A stretch of 64,000 nucleotides of DNA from JAJPKK01 sp963781195 (GCA_963781195.1 CAWAEZ010000004.1:124001-188000), one strand, 5' to 3'; positions 1 to 9,045 are shown, numbered from the stretch's first letter. Notes: generated from the letters alone by a model not told the origin. Program-made: numbers and translations.

Positions 1-1044
1 GTAAAAGTTGCCCTTCGAATCGAAGGCGCCCGTATGCACCCAATGAAATTCGCCCGCCTCGCGCCCGGGACGTCCGGATGTGCCGACGACCGCGCCGTCG
101 CTGACACGGGCAATTTTGATCTCGTTGTTGGTCCCGTCGAGCAAAGCAAAATAGCTCTGCTCCCGGTCGAGCGGGGAGAACGCAACGCCCCAGGAAGAGC
201 CTGAGCCGAGCGTCTTGGCATCGAACACATACTGCCGCACGAAGGTGCCGTCCTTGCGGAAGACCTGCACGCGGTTGTTGCGGCGGTCGCAGACATAGAC
301 GAGGCCATTGTTGGCCAGCGTGACGCAGTGCACGGGATTGGCGAACTGCGGCGAGTCCGGATTGAAGTCCGCGATCTTTTCGTCGGTCGGCGGCTTGCCG
401 TAGGCGCCCCAGATGCGCTTGATCGCACCGGTGTCGGCATCGAGGACGGCAACGCGGTGATTGCCGTACCCGTCGGCGACATAAATCTCGTTGGCTTGTG
501 GATCGATTTCGAGCGCGGCGGCTTGCCCGAACTGGCTCAGGTCCGTGCTGCTGGTCAGTGGCGCCCGCTTGCCCAGTTGCTTGACGAACTCTCCATCAAC
601 GGTGAACTTCAGCACCATCGCGTCGTCCTTGCCGCTGCCGGTCAGCCAGACGAAGCCCTTGTTGTCGACCATGATCCCGTGCTCGACGGCGGGCCAATCG
701 TAACCGCGACCGTCACCCGGCCCGCCCCAGGATTTGACAAGGTCGCCGGCCGGGTTGAACACCAGCACCGATGGCGCCGGGACGCAGCATTTGGAGCGCG
801 GTGGGGTGAGCGCGGCGCCTTTCTCATCGTCGGTCAGCGAGCGCGGGCGTTGAAATACCCAGATATTGTCTTGTGCGTCGGTCGTCATGCCGCCGACCTG
901 GCCCATGATCCAATTATTGGGGAGCGGCTTCGGCCAGGATGCGTCGATCTGAAGGGCCGGGCTTTGGGCGCGCGATGCGGTTGGCGCCAGAGCGAGCACA
1001 CCAAACGCGGCCGCGATCCACCTCCACGCGCACTTCATCTTCAT
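1..1044 (-). CDS. Secreted NHL-repeat beta-propeller protein (C-terminus cut by window edge)
   Basis: The reading frame is open from an ATG at 1044 to base 1, so 348 codons are visible and the C-terminus lies outside. AGGAGG sits five bases before the ATG. Residues 1-27 form a signal peptide (basic start, hydrophobic core, ending near SRAQS), so the protein is exported. The rest carries NHL-type repeats; clear ones end in NHRVAVLD and NNRVQVFRKDG. Such six-bladed propellers include peptidyl-glycine lyase-like and strictosidine-synthase-like proteins, but no catalytic signature separates these here. It is divergent from the NCS2 permease. Function is unknown beyond an exported propeller fold. 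Confidence 0.75.
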   Translation of the reverse strand, partial: MKMKCAWRWIAAAFGVLALAPTASRAQSPALQIDASWPKPLPNNWIMGQVGGMTTDAQDNIWVFQRPRSLTDDEKGAALTPPRSKCCVPAPSVLVFNPAGDLVKSWGGPGDGRGYDWPAVEHGIMVDNKGFVWLTGSGKDDAMVLKFTVDGEFVKQLGKRAPLTSSTDLSQFGQAAALEIDPQANEIYVADGYGNHRVAVLDADTGAIKRIWGAYGKPPTDEKIADFNPDSPQFANPVHCVTLANNGLVYVCDRRNNRVQVFRKDGTFVRQYVFDAKTLGSGSSWGVAFSPLDREQSYFALLDGTNNEIKIARVSDGAVVGTSGRPGREAGEFHWVHTGAFDSKGNFY

Positions 1045-1203
1045 GGGCTCCTCCTGACTCGGTCGCGACGCTTGGTCTTGATCCGGCGGTCCGGACGATT
1101 GTCGAAACCGGGGAAAAAAGGCTAACGACTTTCTCGTCGATGGGGAAGTCCGACCGCGCGTTTTCAGGATGCTCCACCATGAACGAAAGAGAGCCGCAGC
1201 AAT

Positions 1204-1384
1204 GCGGTGTGATCGGGGACCGCTTGCGGCGGGTTTCGCCCATGGCGTCGGCAACGGCAACGTCTTTTGGACTCTTCTTGGGCTTGCCTCATTGACGTCG
1301 GCAGATTCATATCTGACGTCGAGGGCAGTGAGGCTTCTTGCCCATCGCTGTGACCATCGAGGACCAGGCGGTGTGATCGGGGAC
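1204..1384. repeat. 17-bp direct repeat pair in divergent intergenic region
   Basis: The same 17 bases, GCGGTGTGATCGGGGAC, occur at 1204-1220 and 1368-1384, 164 bp apart. The second copy lies just upstream of the permease ribosome binding site. Nothing between the two copies looks like a gene; this whole 365-bp gap (1045-1409) appears regulatory. The pair may be regulator sites or the scar of a small duplication. Confidence 0.5.
1294..1320. promoter_or_regulatory. Candidate operator: nested repeats GACGTC / CAGAT-TCAT-ATCTG
   Basis: CAGAT (1302-1306) and ATCTG (1311-1315) form an inverted repeat with a 4-bp centre. It is bracketed by two copies of the palindrome GACGTC at 1294-1299 and 1315-1320. 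It lies about 90 bp before the permease start and 250 bp before the divergent propeller gene, a usual place for an operator. The regulator is unknown. Confidence 0.4.
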
Positions 1385-1409
1385 GGTCGACCATGAGAGG
1401 GTGTATCTG

Positions 1410-2774
1410 ATGTCGTCGCCGGCAGCGGAAGATCGGGTTGGGAGGGTGCTCGCCGAAGAAGGTGTGGATCGGGCCGGCAGCGGTATCCTCCAATTGCGTT
1501 ACGGCCTCGAGGACAAGCCCGGGCCGATACCGTCGGTGTTGTTCGGCCTACAGCATGTGCTGGTGATGTTCACCGCCATGATCGCCTCGCCGCTCGTCAT
1601 CGGCCAACTGCTCAATCTCAGCCCGGAACTGCGCACCACCATGGTGACGGGCGTCATGATGGGTTGCGGCATCGGCACCATCATTTCCGCGCTGGGATTG
1701 TTCTGGGTCGGCGCCCGGCTGCCGCTCCTGCTCGGCGCCTACACCGTTTACATCGGCCCCGTCGTGGCGATGGCCAAGACGACGGGCCTGGCCTCAGCGA
1801 CCACCGCCATGGTGATCGGCGGCATCGTTCTGTTCGTCGTCAGCCCGCTGCTCGGCAAGTTGCGCCCCCTGTTCCCGTCCGTGGTGGTGGGAACGCTTCT
1901 GGTCATTACCAGCGAGACCCTGATCCGGATCGCGGTGGGAATCGCCGCCGGCGTCAACACGCCTTATGCCGGCCGCCCGGTGACCGTGCTCCTCATGATC
2001 GGCAGCATTGCGCTGATCATCGCGATCAATCGCCTGACTCGGGGATTTCTCAGAGCCGCGTCGGTCTTCGCCGCCCTGGTTTGTCTCTATCTCGTCGCCA
2101 TACCTCTCGGGCTGGCGAACTTCCAGGTGGTTGCCGATGCGCCATGGTTTCGGCTTCCGAGCATCGCGCCCTACGGCGGATTTGCCTGGCCGGATGTCGC
2201 CGGCTTGAGCACCGTCATCGTGTACCATCTGATCGCCGCGACCTACACGATGAGCATCACGCTGGCGCTCTGCGACATGTTGCAGGTCGAGGGCAGCGAG
2301 CGCCGGCTCCGCGGTGCGGTAGCGGCCGATGGTCTGGGCTCGGCGATTGCGGCGTTGTTCGGCGGCGTGCCGCTCATCTCCTACGACCAGAACGTCGGAG
2401 CGATCTCGCTCACCGGCGTCGGCAGCCGGTTTGTCGTCGCCGTCGCCGGGGCGATCCTGCTGGTCATGGCTTTGCTCCCCAAGGTGGGCGCCATGATCGC
2501 CATCGTCCCGCCGTTCGTCCTCGGCGGCACGCTGATCTTCATGTTCGGCATGATCGGCGCGGTGGGGGTGAGCATTCTCGCCCAAAGCCTGAGAAGCCAG
2601 CGCGATGTGCTCTTGTTCGCGGCTTCGGTCGGGTTGAGCACGGCCGTGAACTTCGCGCCGCCGGCGCTGTTCGATGTCGTGCCGCAATCCGTCCGCATTC
2701 TGGCGTCCGACGGGATCGTGGTCGGGACCATTGTGGCGGTGGTGCTCAACATGTTGCTGCCCGAACAGGAATAG
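1410..2774 (+). CDS. NCS2-family xanthine/uracil-type permease
   Basis: A 454-residue inner-membrane protein with about 14 hydrophobic segments, the usual size for nucleobase:cation symporter-2 carriers. Two family marks are seen: QHVLVMFTA in the first membrane segment, and SYDQNVGAISLTGVGSR near residue 330, in the region where NCS2 carriers have the N-x-G-x-x-x-x-T-x-V-x-S-R type signature. The ATG at 1410 is preferred over the in-frame GTG at 1401 because GAGAGG ends at 1400, touching the GTG but nine bases from the ATG. The likely substrate is a purine, pyrimidine or related heterocycle; the exact one cannot be told. It may feed the heterocycle-directed enzymes further along, but that is inference. 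Confidence 0.85.
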   Translation: MSSPAAEDRVGRVLAEEGVDRAGSGILQLRYGLEDKPGPIPSVLFGLQHVLVMFTAMIASPLVIGQLLNLSPELRTTMVTGVMMGCGIGTIISALGLFWVGARLPLLLGAYTVYIGPVVAMAKTTGLASATTAMVIGGIVLFVVSPLLGKLRPLFPSVVVGTLLVITSETLIRIAVGIAAGVNTPYAGRPVTVLLMIGSIALIIAINRLTRGFLRAASVFAALVCLYLVAIPLGLANFQVVADAPWFRLPSIAPYGGFAWPDVAGLSTVIVYHLIAATYTMSITLALCDMLQVEGSERRLRGAVAADGLGSAIAALFGGVPLISYDQNVGAISLTGVGSRFVVAVAGAILLVMALLPKVGAMIAIVPPFVLGGTLIFMFGMIGAVGVSILAQSLRSQRDVLLFAASVGLSTAVNFAPPALFDVVPQSVRILASDGIVVGTIVAVVLNMLLPEQE

Positions 2775-2888
2775 AGCGAGCGCGCGCTGTTTCGCGCAGG
2801 TTCATCGTCGTATAAGTTGCCATCGGCGCATGATTGTCGCGACGCGGCCGGGTACCAGGGCCGCCGGCCGCATGCTTGGAGAGTTCCC

Positions 2889-3815
2889 ATGGCGTATCCC
2901 ATTGGTCGCAGAGTTGGTCTCGCCGCTGCTCAATTGGCGATTTCGGCTATCGCACTCGCCGGCGGCGCGGAAGCGGCGTCCCCGGTCACCGTCTCCGACA
3001 CCCGCGTCTTTCCCGAAAGCATTTCGGTGACGTCGGACGGGACCTTGCTGATCGCCGGATCGGAGAAGGGGATCATTTACAAAGCGCTCCCCGGCGCGGC
3101 GACGGCCCAGCCCTGGATTTCCAGGGAGCAGGCAGGGTTCGAGGGTTTCCTTCTGGGAATCTATGCCGACGAGCCGCACGGCGTCTTTTACGTGTGCAGC
3201 GACGTCGTTGGGCCTCCCCGTAAAGCGGCTTTCACCTCTTTCGATCTCAAGACCGGCACCAAGAAGGCGACCTACCGCTTCCCGGATGGCGGGCTTTGCA
3301 ACGACTTCATCACGGCAACGGACGGGACGGTCTACGCCACGGATACCGAGCTTGGGCGCATCATCCGATTGAAGCCCGGCGCTGCCGAGCCGGATGTCTG
3401 GGCCAATGATCCCGGGCTGGTTGGTATCGACGGCATCGCGTTTGCCGGGGGGCAGCTCTACTTCAACAATGTGCGCAAAAATCTCTTGCAACGGATCGCC
3501 ATCAATAGCGACGGTAGCGCCGGACCGGTGACGACGCTTCAAACTTCCGGACCGCTTGCAGGTCCGGACGGCATGCGTGTCGGGCCCGGAGACGTCCTGC
3601 TTATCACCGAAAACAAAGCCGGCAATCTCACCGAGGCCCGGATCGAAGGCGACAAGGCTGTGCTGAAGCCGATCAAGGGCGGCTTCGGGCAACTCACTGC
3701 GGTCGGTGTGGTCGGCAACACGGCATGGGTGGCCGAGTCGCGATTTGCGTTGCGCAACGATCCCGCCAACGCGGACCCGGGCCCGTGGGTGATTACGCCG
3801 GTGCCGCTGCAGTAA
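2889..3815 (+). CDS. Secreted SMP-30/gluconolactonase-like protein
   Basis: A 308-residue protein beginning with a clear signal peptide (MAYPIGRR, then a hydrophobic stretch ending GGAEAA). GGAGAG at 2878-2883 sets the start at 2889 rather than further upstream. The mature part reads as a six-bladed propeller of the SMP-30/gluconolactonase type: DGTLLIAGSEKG, DGTVYATDTELGRI and GIAFAGGQLYFNN are blade-like repeats. Calcium-dependent lactonases of this fold open sugar or other lactones, but many members have no known substrate. It follows the permease after 114 bp and may be cotranscribed with it. Confidence 0.7.
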   Translation: MAYPIGRRVGLAAAQLAISAIALAGGAEAASPVTVSDTRVFPESISVTSDGTLLIAGSEKGIIYKALPGAATAQPWISREQAGFEGFLLGIYADEPHGVFYVCSDVVGPPRKAAFTSFDLKTGTKKATYRFPDGGLCNDFITATDGTVYATDTELGRIIRLKPGAAEPDVWANDPGLVGIDGIAFAGGQLYFNNVRKNLLQRIAINSDGSAGPVTTLQTSGPLAGPDGMRVGPGDVLLITENKAGNLTEARIEGDKAVLKPIKGGFGQLTAVGVVGNTAWVAESRFALRNDPANADPGPWVITPVPLQ

Positions 3816-4027
3816 GACCCTGGGTGGTGGGGGCGACCGCTGGAGCCGCGCGCCATTGTGAAATGTGGCGTTTGCCGAGGCCCTTCGCACGGCGGAACCC
3901 TGTGGTTTAACCCGAACGGTCTGTTCACGGCCGGGATCATCAAGTACTATTCGGATCGATGGAGACACTGTCGATCCGATGTGCAGATTCGGAAGCTTGG
4001 CCCCCCTTCGGCCGGGCGGTTCGACCG

Positions 4028-5209
4028 ATGCGCGGACATTCGACCCTCCTTCACACAGTCCTCGGCTTACTTGCTTTGTTTGCGACGGCTGGCAGTGAAA
4101 ACGCCTTTTCTCAGGTGCGCCTTCCGCCCGAGCCGCGGCAAATCGCGGCTCCCACCCGGCCCACGGAAACGATCGCCGCCCCGGCTGCTTCGCCGTCAAC
4201 GCCTGCGACGGATGCGGCCAAGCCTATTGCCGCGGCCGGCCGTGTCGACGAGGTGAGGGAATACCTCTGGGGCGTGTACCAGCGCACTCCGATCAAAACC
4301 GATGGGCACGGGGACTTCACCTGGAAGGACATCTCTGCCGCGGAGCACAGCGGCCGTTCCCTCGAGGATTATGTGATCGGGGGCATCGATCCGGACTATC
4401 GCGAGGTGCTGTTCGCCGCTGGACATGCGATGGATGCGGCCGGCGTCGAGTGGACGATTCTGAGCGGCTTTCGTGACGACTTCAGGCAAGGTCTGGCATC
4501 TGGACTGAAGGCCCGCGTCAACAATTCTTTTCACGGCGGCAGCGCAGCAACAGGTGGCTACGGCCACGGCTGTGCCGTCGATCTCGCAAGCGTGGACAGG
4601 CTTTCCGACGACAAGGTGTGGCGCTGGGTGGACCGAAACGGCCGCGAATTCGCTCTCGTTCGCCCGCTCCGCGCGGCCGATCCTGCGCATACTCTTCCCA
4701 TGCCGGGATGGCATGAACTGGGGGCGATGCTGCGGAACAAGCGGCTTGGCGTTTCCATCGAGTCCGAGTTGGCGCTCGCCAGCAGCCTTGTCGGTGTCGA
4801 GCAATACCTTTGCATCCGCCCCCTGCCTCTGCCTGAGAAGCCCGTGCCCGCCGGAGGGGACATCGCGGAAGCGGGACACCATCCGACAACCGCGAGCTGG
4901 TCCGCCAATCATGCCGCGCACCACGATACGACCGCTTCGCGGGGGACTGCCGCTGCGCAAAAGCCCGTCGGCGCTCACGAGACACCCGCAAAGCCGTCGA
5001 TTCGGACGGTGGCTCACGAGACCCCCGCAAAGCCGCCGATCCGAACGGTTGCGGCGCCGACCGACCTTCGCCCGCGGCGGCCTGATGCTGTGAGCGATTG
5101 CGGCAGAGCCACCGGCGCTCAGGCTCATGCGTCACAGGCCGGCAGCAAAGCCTGCGACGACGGCCGCTCGCGCTCGGCTAAACCCGCGCCTTCTTCGCCA
5201 TCGCTTTGA
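4028..5209 (+). CDS. Exported M15-like (VanY/DacY-type) peptidase domain protein with repeat tail
   Basis: From ATG 4028 the product is 393 residues; an ATG at 3959 would add 23. Neither start has a good ribosome binding site, and 4028 is chosen because it begins a signal peptide (MRGHSTLLHTVLGLLALF). The middle (about residues 60-235) has SGFRDD, then NSFHGGS, GYGHGCAVDLA and PGWHELG. The spaced His, His-x(n)-Asp and late His fit the zinc site of M15 D-Ala-D-Ala carboxypeptidases. The last 120 residues are low-complexity, rich in Ala, Pro, His and Thr, with a tandem repeat. It probably trims peptidoglycan in the periplasm. Its 3' end overlaps the convergent LysR gene by 32 bp. Confidence 0.6.
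   Translation: MRGHSTLLHTVLGLLALFATAGSENAFSQVRLPPEPRQIAAPTRPTETIAAPAASPSTPATDAAKPIAAAGRVDEVREYLWGVYQRTPIKTDGHGDFTWKDISAAEHSGRSLEDYVIGGIDPDYREVLFAAGHAMDAAGVEWTILSGFRDDFRQGLASGLKARVNNSFHGGSAATGGYGHGCAVDLASVDRLSDDKVWRWVDRNGREFALVRPLRAADPAHTLPMPGWHELGAMLRNKRLGVSIESELALASSLVGVEQYLCIRPLPLPEKPVPAGGDIAEAGHHPTTASWSANHAAHHDTTASRGTAAAQKPVGAHETPAKPSIRTVAHETPAKPPIRTVAAPTDLRPRRPDAVSDCGRATGAQAHASQAGSKACDDGRSRSAKPAPSSPSL
4973..5050 (+). repeat. 39-bp tandem duplication inside the M15-like gene
   Basis: Two adjacent 39-bp copies (4973-5011 and 5012-5050) encode AHETPAKPSIRTV followed by AHETPAKPPIRTV. The unit length is a multiple of three, so the frame is kept. It lies in the low-complexity tail after the catalytic-looking domain. 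Confidence 0.8.
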
Positions 5210-6077
5210 TGTGCTTGATGAAAGCCACGACCGCGGGAGCGCGCTCATCGTGCCGGAAGGCCAGCGAGAGCTCCGCCGGTCGCGCTTGTGGCGTCAGCAC
5301 TCCGTAGACGATACCGGGAATTTGGATACGGTCGCAGGCCTTTGGCACGATCGCGACGCCGAAGCCGGCCGCCACCATCGTCAGGATGGTGACGAAGTCC
5401 GGCGCTCGCTCGGCGATCTTCGGCACGAACCCGGCGGCGCGGCACAACTCTGAGGTGTGCTGAAAGATGCCACGCTCCAGTTCAAAGCTCGGAACGATGA
5501 AGTTTTCGTCAGCCAATTCGCGAACCGTGACGGGCTTGCTCGCTACGAGCCTGTGGTCGCGCGGCAGCGCAACGATCAACGGCTGGCGCGCCACCAAGAA
5601 CGAGGAGATTCCAGGAGGATAGTCGTTCGGTGGCCGCAAAAAACCGAGATCCAGTTTCTCCTCGAGAATCTGATCGAGTTGACGCGACGTCTCGGTTTTC
5701 CGGATCACCAACTGAACCTGTGGATGAGCCGCCCGATAGGTGGCGACCGCGCTCGTCAAAATACCGGTGTAGGAGGCCGACGAGACATATCCGATCTCGA
5801 CTCGCCCGATCTCACCGCGACCGGCGCGGCGGGCGACGACGGTCGCACGTTCCGCGTGTAGCAGTGCGGACTGGGCTTCCTTCAAAAACGCGATGCCCGC
5901 ATCGGTCAGGGCGACGGTCCGTTTGGTCCGGTTCAGGAGACGCACGCCGAGTTCTGTCTCAAGCCCCTGGATGTGCTCGGTCAGCGATGGCGGCGATATC
6001 TGGAGTTGAACGGACGCTCGCGTGAAATGCAGCTCCTCGGCGACGGCAACGAAGTAGCGCAGCTGCCTGATTTCCAC
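5178..6077 (-). CDS. LysR-family transcriptional regulator
   Basis: A 299-residue LysR protein read from GTG 6077, with GAAGGGAA just upstream. Residues 1-60 (MEIRQLRYFVAVAEELHFTRA to LLNRTKRTVALTDAG) are the winged helix-turn-helix; the rest is the substrate-binding domain, of CatM/BenM-like character (GYVSSASYTGIL, LPRDHRLV). It is divergent from the LeuCD-type pair, with 141 bp between start codons and a perfect inverted repeat inside that gap. The usual LysR pattern predicts that it activates the hydro-lyase genes when bound to their substrate or a pathway intermediate. Confidence 0.9.
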   Translation of the reverse strand: MEIRQLRYFVAVAEELHFTRASVQLQISPPSLTEHIQGLETELGVRLLNRTKRTVALTDAGIAFLKEAQSALLHAERATVVARRAGRGEIGRVEIGYVSSASYTGILTSAVATYRAAHPQVQLVIRKTETSRQLDQILEEKLDLGFLRPPNDYPPGISSFLVARQPLIVALPRDHRLVASKPVTVRELADENFIVPSFELERGIFQHTSELCRAAGFVPKIAERAPDFVTILTMVAAGFGVAIVPKACDRIQIPGIVYGVLTPQARPAELSLAFRHDERAPAVVAFIKHIKAMAKKARV

Positions 6078-6106
6078 TGCGTTCCCTTCCCGCGACCCGA
6101 GGGCGG

Positions 6107-6127
6107 GTATTCGGATTTTCCGAATAC
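6107..6127. promoter_or_regulatory. Likely LysR operator (perfect 8+5+8 inverted repeat)
   Basis: GTATTCGG (6107-6114) and CCGAATAC (6120-6127) are perfect inverse copies around ATTTT. This contains the T-N11-A core typical of LysR sites and lies 30-50 bp upstream of the LysR start codon and about 90 bp upstream of the hydro-lyase start. It is probably the recognition site of the neighbouring LysR protein. Confidence 0.7.
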
Positions 6128-6218
6128 TAAAAAGCAAGCACCGTAATGACAAGCGGCCCGGCGTGGTTGAGAGTTGGGGCGATATACAAAGCCGCATAAA
6201 GGTCGCAGGGAGGGCTGT

Positions 6219-7487
6219 TTGGGCCAACCAATCCTCAACAAGATCCTGTCGCGTTCCAGTGGCGGGCGCTCCGTCGCCACCGGCGACATCGTCGTCGTCG
6301 AGGCGCACACGGTCGTGCTCTACGACAGCAACTTTTTTCCGGTCTACTGGCGTGACCCCCGCAAGATCGAGGATCCGTCCCGCATCTGCGTCATTTTCGA
6401 CCACCGGGTGCCAGCCCCGGACCGCGGCTGCGCGCAGGCGCAAATCGTCGGACGAAAATTCGCGGAGCGGTTCGGCATCGAGCGGCTGCATGACGTCGGC
6501 TACGACCAGGGCATCGCCCACACCGTGGTTGCGGACAAGGCTTATTCGCTGCCGGGAACGGTCCTCGTCTGTTCCGATTCCCACACCGGAGGCTCCGGCG
6601 CGCTCAATTGCGCCGCCCGCGGCGTTGGCGGCCCCGACATCATCTATGCGGCGATCAAGGGCAAGACCTGGTTCGAGGTCTGCGACACCATCCGTTATGA
6701 GCTTACCGGGCGCTTAGCACTCGGAGTCACGGCGAAGGATGTCTTCCTGCACATCGCGCAGACATTCGGCGATCACTCCGGCTTCAATGTCGAGTTCGGC
6801 GGACCGGCGTTGAAGACGCTCGGGATCGACGCGCGGCGGACGATTGCCACCATGGGCACCGAGCTCAACGCGGAGTTCTCGATCTTCGAGCCGGACCAGT
6901 TGCTGCTCGACTATGTGCGGGAGCGGAATCCGTCGGCCGACTTCGAACCGCAATATCCCGATGCCGACGCCGATTATGCGGAGCATCGCACCCTCGATCT
7001 GAGCGAGATCAAGCCGCTGGTCGCGCTGCCGGATTCCATGATCAAGAATGCGGTTCCGGTCGAGCAGGTCATCGGCCAGAAGATCGATCAGGCGTTCATC
7101 GGCTCGTGTGCCAACGGCAACCTCGAGGATCTCGCAATCGCCGCCCGCATCGTCGCCGGCCGTCGTGTTGCGCCGGGCGTGCGCTTCCTGGTGACCCCGG
7201 GCTCGCAGGCGATTTTCCGACAGGCTCTGAAGGCCGGCTACATCGAAGCCCTGTTGGAGGCCGGAGCCGTGGTCACGCCCGCGACCTGCGGTGCCTGCGG
7301 CGGTGGCCACATGGGCGTGCTCGGCGAGAACGAGACCTGCATCACTGCGAGCACACGCAACTTCAAGGGCCGCATGGGTGACCCGAGCGCGCGGATCTTC
7401 ATGGGCTCGCCGGCGACGGTCGCTGCCTCCGCGCTCGCGGGCGTCATCACCCATCCAGGCGAATATCTGCTGAGGAACACGCTATGA
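6219..7487 (+). CDS. LeuC/homoaconitase-type hydro-lyase large subunit
   Basis: A 422-residue aconitase-superfamily protein that should carry a [4Fe-4S] cluster on Cys297 (GSCANG), Cys357 and Cys360 (TCGACGGGH). Other family marks are CSDSHTGGSGAL and FDHRVPAP. The start is the TTG at 6219, preceded by GGGAGGG, giving MGQPILNKILSR, the normal LeuC-type N-terminus. Together with the small subunit it would move a hydroxyl group on a carboxylic acid by dehydration and rehydration. No leucine-biosynthesis genes are nearby and a LysR gene stands opposite. A catabolic substrate such as a substituted malate, maleate or homoaconitate is therefore as likely as isopropylmalate. Confidence 0.85.
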   Translation: MGQPILNKILSRSSGGRSVATGDIVVVEAHTVVLYDSNFFPVYWRDPRKIEDPSRICVIFDHRVPAPDRGCAQAQIVGRKFAERFGIERLHDVGYDQGIAHTVVADKAYSLPGTVLVCSDSHTGGSGALNCAARGVGGPDIIYAAIKGKTWFEVCDTIRYELTGRLALGVTAKDVFLHIAQTFGDHSGFNVEFGGPALKTLGIDARRTIATMGTELNAEFSIFEPDQLLLDYVRERNPSADFEPQYPDADADYAEHRTLDLSEIKPLVALPDSMIKNAVPVEQVIGQKIDQAFIGSCANGNLEDLAIAARIVAGRRVAPGVRFLVTPGSQAIFRQALKAGYIEALLEAGAVVTPATCGACGGGHMGVLGENETCITASTRNFKGRMGDPSARIFMGSPATVAASALAGVITHPGEYLLRNTL

Positions 7488-8023
7488 TCTCGGGCCGCGT
7501 CTGGAAGTTCGGCGACAACATCAACACCGATTACATGATGCCTGGCCCGGCGCTGTATCTGCCGGAGGCGGAACGTGTCCGCTATGTGTTCCAAGCGAAC
7601 CGGCCGGGATGGGTCGACCTCGTCAGGCCCGGAGACTTCATCATCGGTGGCCAGAATTACGGCGTCGGATCCAGCCGACCGGCCGCGCTGTCGTTGCGCA
7701 ACCTCGAGATCGGATGCCTGATCGCCGAATTGATCAACGGCCTGTTCTTTCGCAATTGCGTCAACTTCGGCCTGGTCGCGCTGCAGTGCCCCGGCATTCA
7801 TGCGGCCTTTGAAGAGGGACAGACCTGCGAGGTGTCGACCGACGACCTCACCATCCGCAATCGCGAGACCGGAAAGGTGCTGCGTGCGAAATCGGTGCCG
7901 AAGCAACTCGTCGATCTGATGGTCGGCGGCGGCATATTTCCGTTGCTGGAAGCGGAAGACTTGATCGAGCCGCCTCCGCCGACCGCCAAGAGGAACGCAA
8001 AAACCTCGGCCAACCCCGGCTAG
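7484..8023 (+). CDS. LeuD-type hydro-lyase small subunit
   Basis: A 179-residue swivelling-domain subunit that completes the active site of the large subunit. Its start overlaps the large-subunit stop (ATGA at 7484-7487), which suggests coupled translation. Family marks are GRVWKFGDNINTDYMMPG at the N-terminus and YGVGSSRPAAL, the counterpart of the LeuD FGxGSSREHA loop. Here Arg-Pro replaces Arg-Glu-His, and that loop helps set substrate preference. The last 20 residues are Pro/Lys-rich and look disordered. Confidence 0.85.
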   Translation: MISGRVWKFGDNINTDYMMPGPALYLPEAERVRYVFQANRPGWVDLVRPGDFIIGGQNYGVGSSRPAALSLRNLEIGCLIAELINGLFFRNCVNFGLVALQCPGIHAAFEEGQTCEVSTDDLTIRNRETGKVLRAKSVPKQLVDLMVGGGIFPLLEAEDLIEPPPPTAKRNAKTSANPG

Positions 8024-8064
8024 CTGGAGGCGGCCATTATCGCCGCAATTGCCGGCTGCTCACA

Positions 8065-9045
8065 TCAGAACGGCTTGATGTCGGCGGCTCGGATCACCTT
8101 CGCCCACTTTTCGGTTTCGGCTGCGATGAGCTTTGCGAACTCGGTGGGGGAGCCGGCGAGCGGCGTCGTTCCCACCTCGGCGAGCCGGGCCTTTATGTTG
8201 GGGTCGGCGAGCGAGGCGGTGATCTGGGCGTTCAGCGTTTCGACGATTTCGGCCGACGTATTCCGAGGAGCGCCGATGCCGTACCAGGTGCTGGCCTCGA
8301 AGCCGGGAACGAACTCGCTGATGGTCGGGACATCGGGCAGGACGTCTTCGCGCGACGCGCTTGCCACCGCGAGACCGCGCAGCTTGCCTGACTTGACCTG
8401 CTCGATCGACGAGCCAAGGCTGATAAAGCCGGTCTGCACTTGGCCGCCCATCAGGTCGGTGATCGCCGGCGTATCGCCGCGATACGGCACGAGCTGCATG
8501 TTGATGCCGGTCATCATCTTGAACAGCTCGCCCGCCACGTGAGACGGCGTGCCGATGCCGGTCGAAGCCAGCGTGAATTTGCCCGGGTTGGCTTTTGCCT
8601 GGGCAATCAGTTCCGGAATGCTCTTCGCCGAAAACGAGGGAGCGGTGACGCACGTCAGGCCGCCGCGCGCAATGCTGGCGACCGGCGCGATATCGCGGAC
8701 GAAGTTGAAGCTGAGCTTCTCGTAGAGCGTCGCATTGATCGAATTGGTGGAGAACGCGAGCAGCAGGGTGTAGCCGTCTGGCGCGGCGTGCACGACGGCT
8801 TCGGTTCCGATATTCGACCCCGCGCCGGGCCGGTTCTCGACGATGAACTGCTGGCCCAGGCGCTCCGAGAGCCACTGTGCGATCAGGCGCGCGATGATGT
8901 CGTTTCCCCCACCGGGCGGAAAGCCGACGATGATGCGGGCGGGCCGAGATGGATAGGCCTGTGCCCTCGCCATGCCTGCAAGTGCGGGCAGCGCGGCGGC
9001 GCTCGCAGCGAGTTGGAGCACGTTTCTGCGGTGCAGAAGTCTCAC
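8065..9045 (-). CDS. Bug-family (TctC-type) periplasmic solute-binding protein 1
   Basis: A 326-residue binding protein from GTG 9045, with AGAGGAAA upstream. The N-terminus HRRNVLQLAASAAA is a twin-arginine-like export signal ending at MARAQA. The mature protein has the family patterns YPSRPARIIVGFPPGGGND, VENRPGAGSNIGTEAV and APDGYTLLLAFS. Bug proteins bind carboxylated compounds such as di- and tricarboxylates, aromatic acids or nicotinate, and most have no linked TctAB membrane subunits; none is seen here. It is first met after the convergent LeuD-type gene and probably shares a transcript with the two Bug genes upstream of it. Confidence 0.88.
   Translation of the reverse strand: MRLLHRRNVLQLAASAAALPALAGMARAQAYPSRPARIIVGFPPGGGNDIIARLIAQWLSERLGQQFIVENRPGAGSNIGTEAVVHAAPDGYTLLLAFSTNSINATLYEKLSFNFVRDIAPVASIARGGLTCVTAPSFSAKSIPELIAQAKANPGKFTLASTGIGTPSHVAGELFKMMTGINMQLVPYRGDTPAITDLMGGQVQTGFISLGSSIEQVKSGKLRGLAVASASREDVLPDVPTISEFVPGFEASTWYGIGAPRNTSAEIVETLNAQITASLADPNIKARLAEVGTTPLAGSPTEFAKLIAAETEKWAKVIRAADIKPF

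Noticed and set aside
1794..2687. 297-codon antisense frame under the NCS2 permease
   Set aside because: Composition typical of reverse-read membrane protein codons; the permease is certain.
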